Translations under genes and position numbers: made by a program
In this document: positions 14,011-14,829 of the stretch, in pieces
Layout of the letters: every line of letters starts with the position of its first letter
Position numbering within the stretch: position 1 is the first letter of the stretch
From: Oscillospiraceae bacterium
GTDB taxonomy: Bacteria > Bacillota > Clostridia > Oscillospirales > Ruminococcaceae
DNA: 14,829 nt
Direction of reading: 5' to 3'
Assembly (NCBI GenBank): GCA_020024175.1
Contig: JAHHUB010000021.1
Location: 1-14,829 of the forward strand
Notes under the pieces: model-generated
What the model was told of the DNA's origin: nothing
Database searches by the model: none
What the model saw: only the letters and a program-made list of their open reading frames with translations

Positions 14011-14829
14011 TTAGAATTGCTTTAAGAATCTTACATCATTGTCATAGAACAAACGAATATCATCTACGGCATATTTTCTCATAACAATTCTTTCAAGCCC
14101 CATACCGAATGCAAAACCGCTGTAAACTTCAGGGTCAATTCCTGCATTTATAAGAACTTTTGGATTTACCATACCTGCACCGAGAATTTCAATCCAGCCT
14201 TCGCCTTTGCAAAGACGGCAGCCCTTTCCATGACAGTTAAAGCACATAACATCAACTTCTGCAGAAGGCTCAGTAAACGGGAAATGGTGAGGACGGAAAC
14301 GAATTTGAGCATCATTACCGTACATTTTTTTTACAAAGGTATCCAGTGTCCAGCGGAGATTTGCCATAGTGATATTTTTATCAACTACAAGACCTTCGAT
14401 TTGGTGGAAGAAAGGTGAGTGAGTTGCATCAACTTCATCGGAACGGTAAACTGTTCCAGGAGCAATAATTCTGATAGGCGGTGTGGTTTTTTCCATTTCT
14501 CTTACCTGTACAGGAGATGTCTGAGAACGGAGCATGATCTTATCTGTAATGTAGAATGTATCCTGTGTATCTCTTGCAGGGTGATCTGGTGGGAGGTTAA
14601 GAGCTTCAAAGTTGTAGTAATCATACTCAACTTCAGGGCCGTCTACAATGGAAAATCCCATCCCCAAAAATATTTCTTCTATTTCGTCCAAAACTACATT
14701 GAGCGGATGTTTATTTCCCATTGGGGATGGTTTTCCAGGCATTGTAACATCAATTTTTTCGGAAAGAAGTTTAGCATCCATTGCTTTTTCTTTAAGTGTA
14801 ATAAGACTTGCGTCCAATGCATTTTCAAT
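14011..14829 (-). CDS. pheS: Phenylalanyl-tRNA synthetase alpha subunit (5' end beyond the window)
   Basis: The C-terminal 272 residues of the catalytic alpha subunit, which activates phenylalanine with ATP and transfers it to tRNA(Phe). The frame is open to the window edge. The family is about 340 residues, so roughly 65-70 N-terminal residues (part of the coiled-coil tRNA-binding arm) are missing. Visible are GKPSPMGNKHPL, RSQTSPVQVR, class II motif 2 around YRSDEVDATHSPFFHQIEG, the cysteine-rich CFNCHGKGCRLCKGEGW, and motif 3 GFAFGMGLERIVM. A TTG at 14817 is not the true start because coding similarity continues through it to the edge. The promoter, and any T-box leader as is common in Clostridia, would lie outside. 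First visible gene of pheST. Confidence 0.96.
   Translation of the reverse strand: MENALDASLITLKEKAMDAKLLSEKIDVTMPGKPSPMGNKHPLNVVLDEIEEIFLGMGFSIVDGPEVEYDYYNFEALNLPPDHPARDTQDTFYITDKIMLRSQTSPVQVREMEKTTPPIRIIAPGTVYRSDEVDATHSPFFHQIEGLVVDKNITMANLRWTLDTFVKKMYGNDAQIRFRPHHFPFTEPSAEVDVMCFNCHGKGCRLCKGEGWIEILGAGMVNPKVLINAGIDPEVYSGFAFGMGLERIVMRKYAVDDIRLFYDNDVRFLKQF

Noticed and set aside
1..14829. CRISPR arrays, tRNA/rRNA genes, transposons, phage genes or toxin-antitoxin pairs
   Set aside because: Looked for on both strands. I saw no spaced direct repeats, no cloverleaf or rRNA-like sequence, and no transposase, integrase or toxin-like gene.

Overview
The window reads as chromosomal core DNA from an AT-rich, low-GC Gram-positive bacterium, most likely a member of the Clostridia (Bacillota). 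The reasons are strong AGGAGG-type ribosome binding sites before nearly every gene, a GatCAB amidotransferase, an IreB/UPF0297 protein, a clostridial-looking MATE transporter, and compact operons separated by intrinsic terminators. I see no insertion sequence, phage gene, CRISPR array, tRNA or rRNA. Assignments rest on recognising motifs by eye; no database search was run.

Left part, + strand (1-6877): a MATE-family efflux transporter (45-1412) ends at a clear terminator. An extended -10 promoter (1488-1516) then starts a four-gene operon: ligA (NAD-dependent DNA ligase), gatC, gatA and gatB. The last three encode the complete amidotransferase that turns Glu-tRNA(Gln) and/or Asp-tRNA(Asn) into the correctly charged tRNAs. 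The operon ends at a 14-bp hairpin (6840-6876) shared with the gene converging from the other side.

Middle (6883-9630): cca (tRNA nucleotidyltransferase with an HD domain, - strand) and an AbgA-like M20 metallo-amidohydrolase (+ strand) are divergent, with only 46 bp between their start codons. A second bidirectional terminator (9605-9629) separates the amidohydrolase from the next convergent operon.

Right part, - strand (9634-14829): reading leftwards, pheS (its 5' end lies beyond the window) and pheT encode the two subunits of phenylalanyl-tRNA synthetase. They end at a long hairpin terminator (11454-11500). A gap of about 320 bp holds this terminator and two candidate promoters. They lead into a small operon of ireB (substrate of the PASTA-domain Ser/Thr kinase in enterococci), an unrecognised 108-residue protein, and a TIM-barrel protein of the sugar phosphate isomerase/epimerase superfamily. 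The last two are separated by one base and are probably translationally coupled.

Most of the window is ordinary housekeeping: DNA ligation, tRNA charging, tRNA end repair and export. The least explained part is the ireB / 108-residue protein / TIM-barrel cluster (9634-11248). There ireB sits away from the alaS-ruvX neighbourhood where it is usually found, and the two downstream genes have no known substrate or role. I found no convincing new defence or mobile system.
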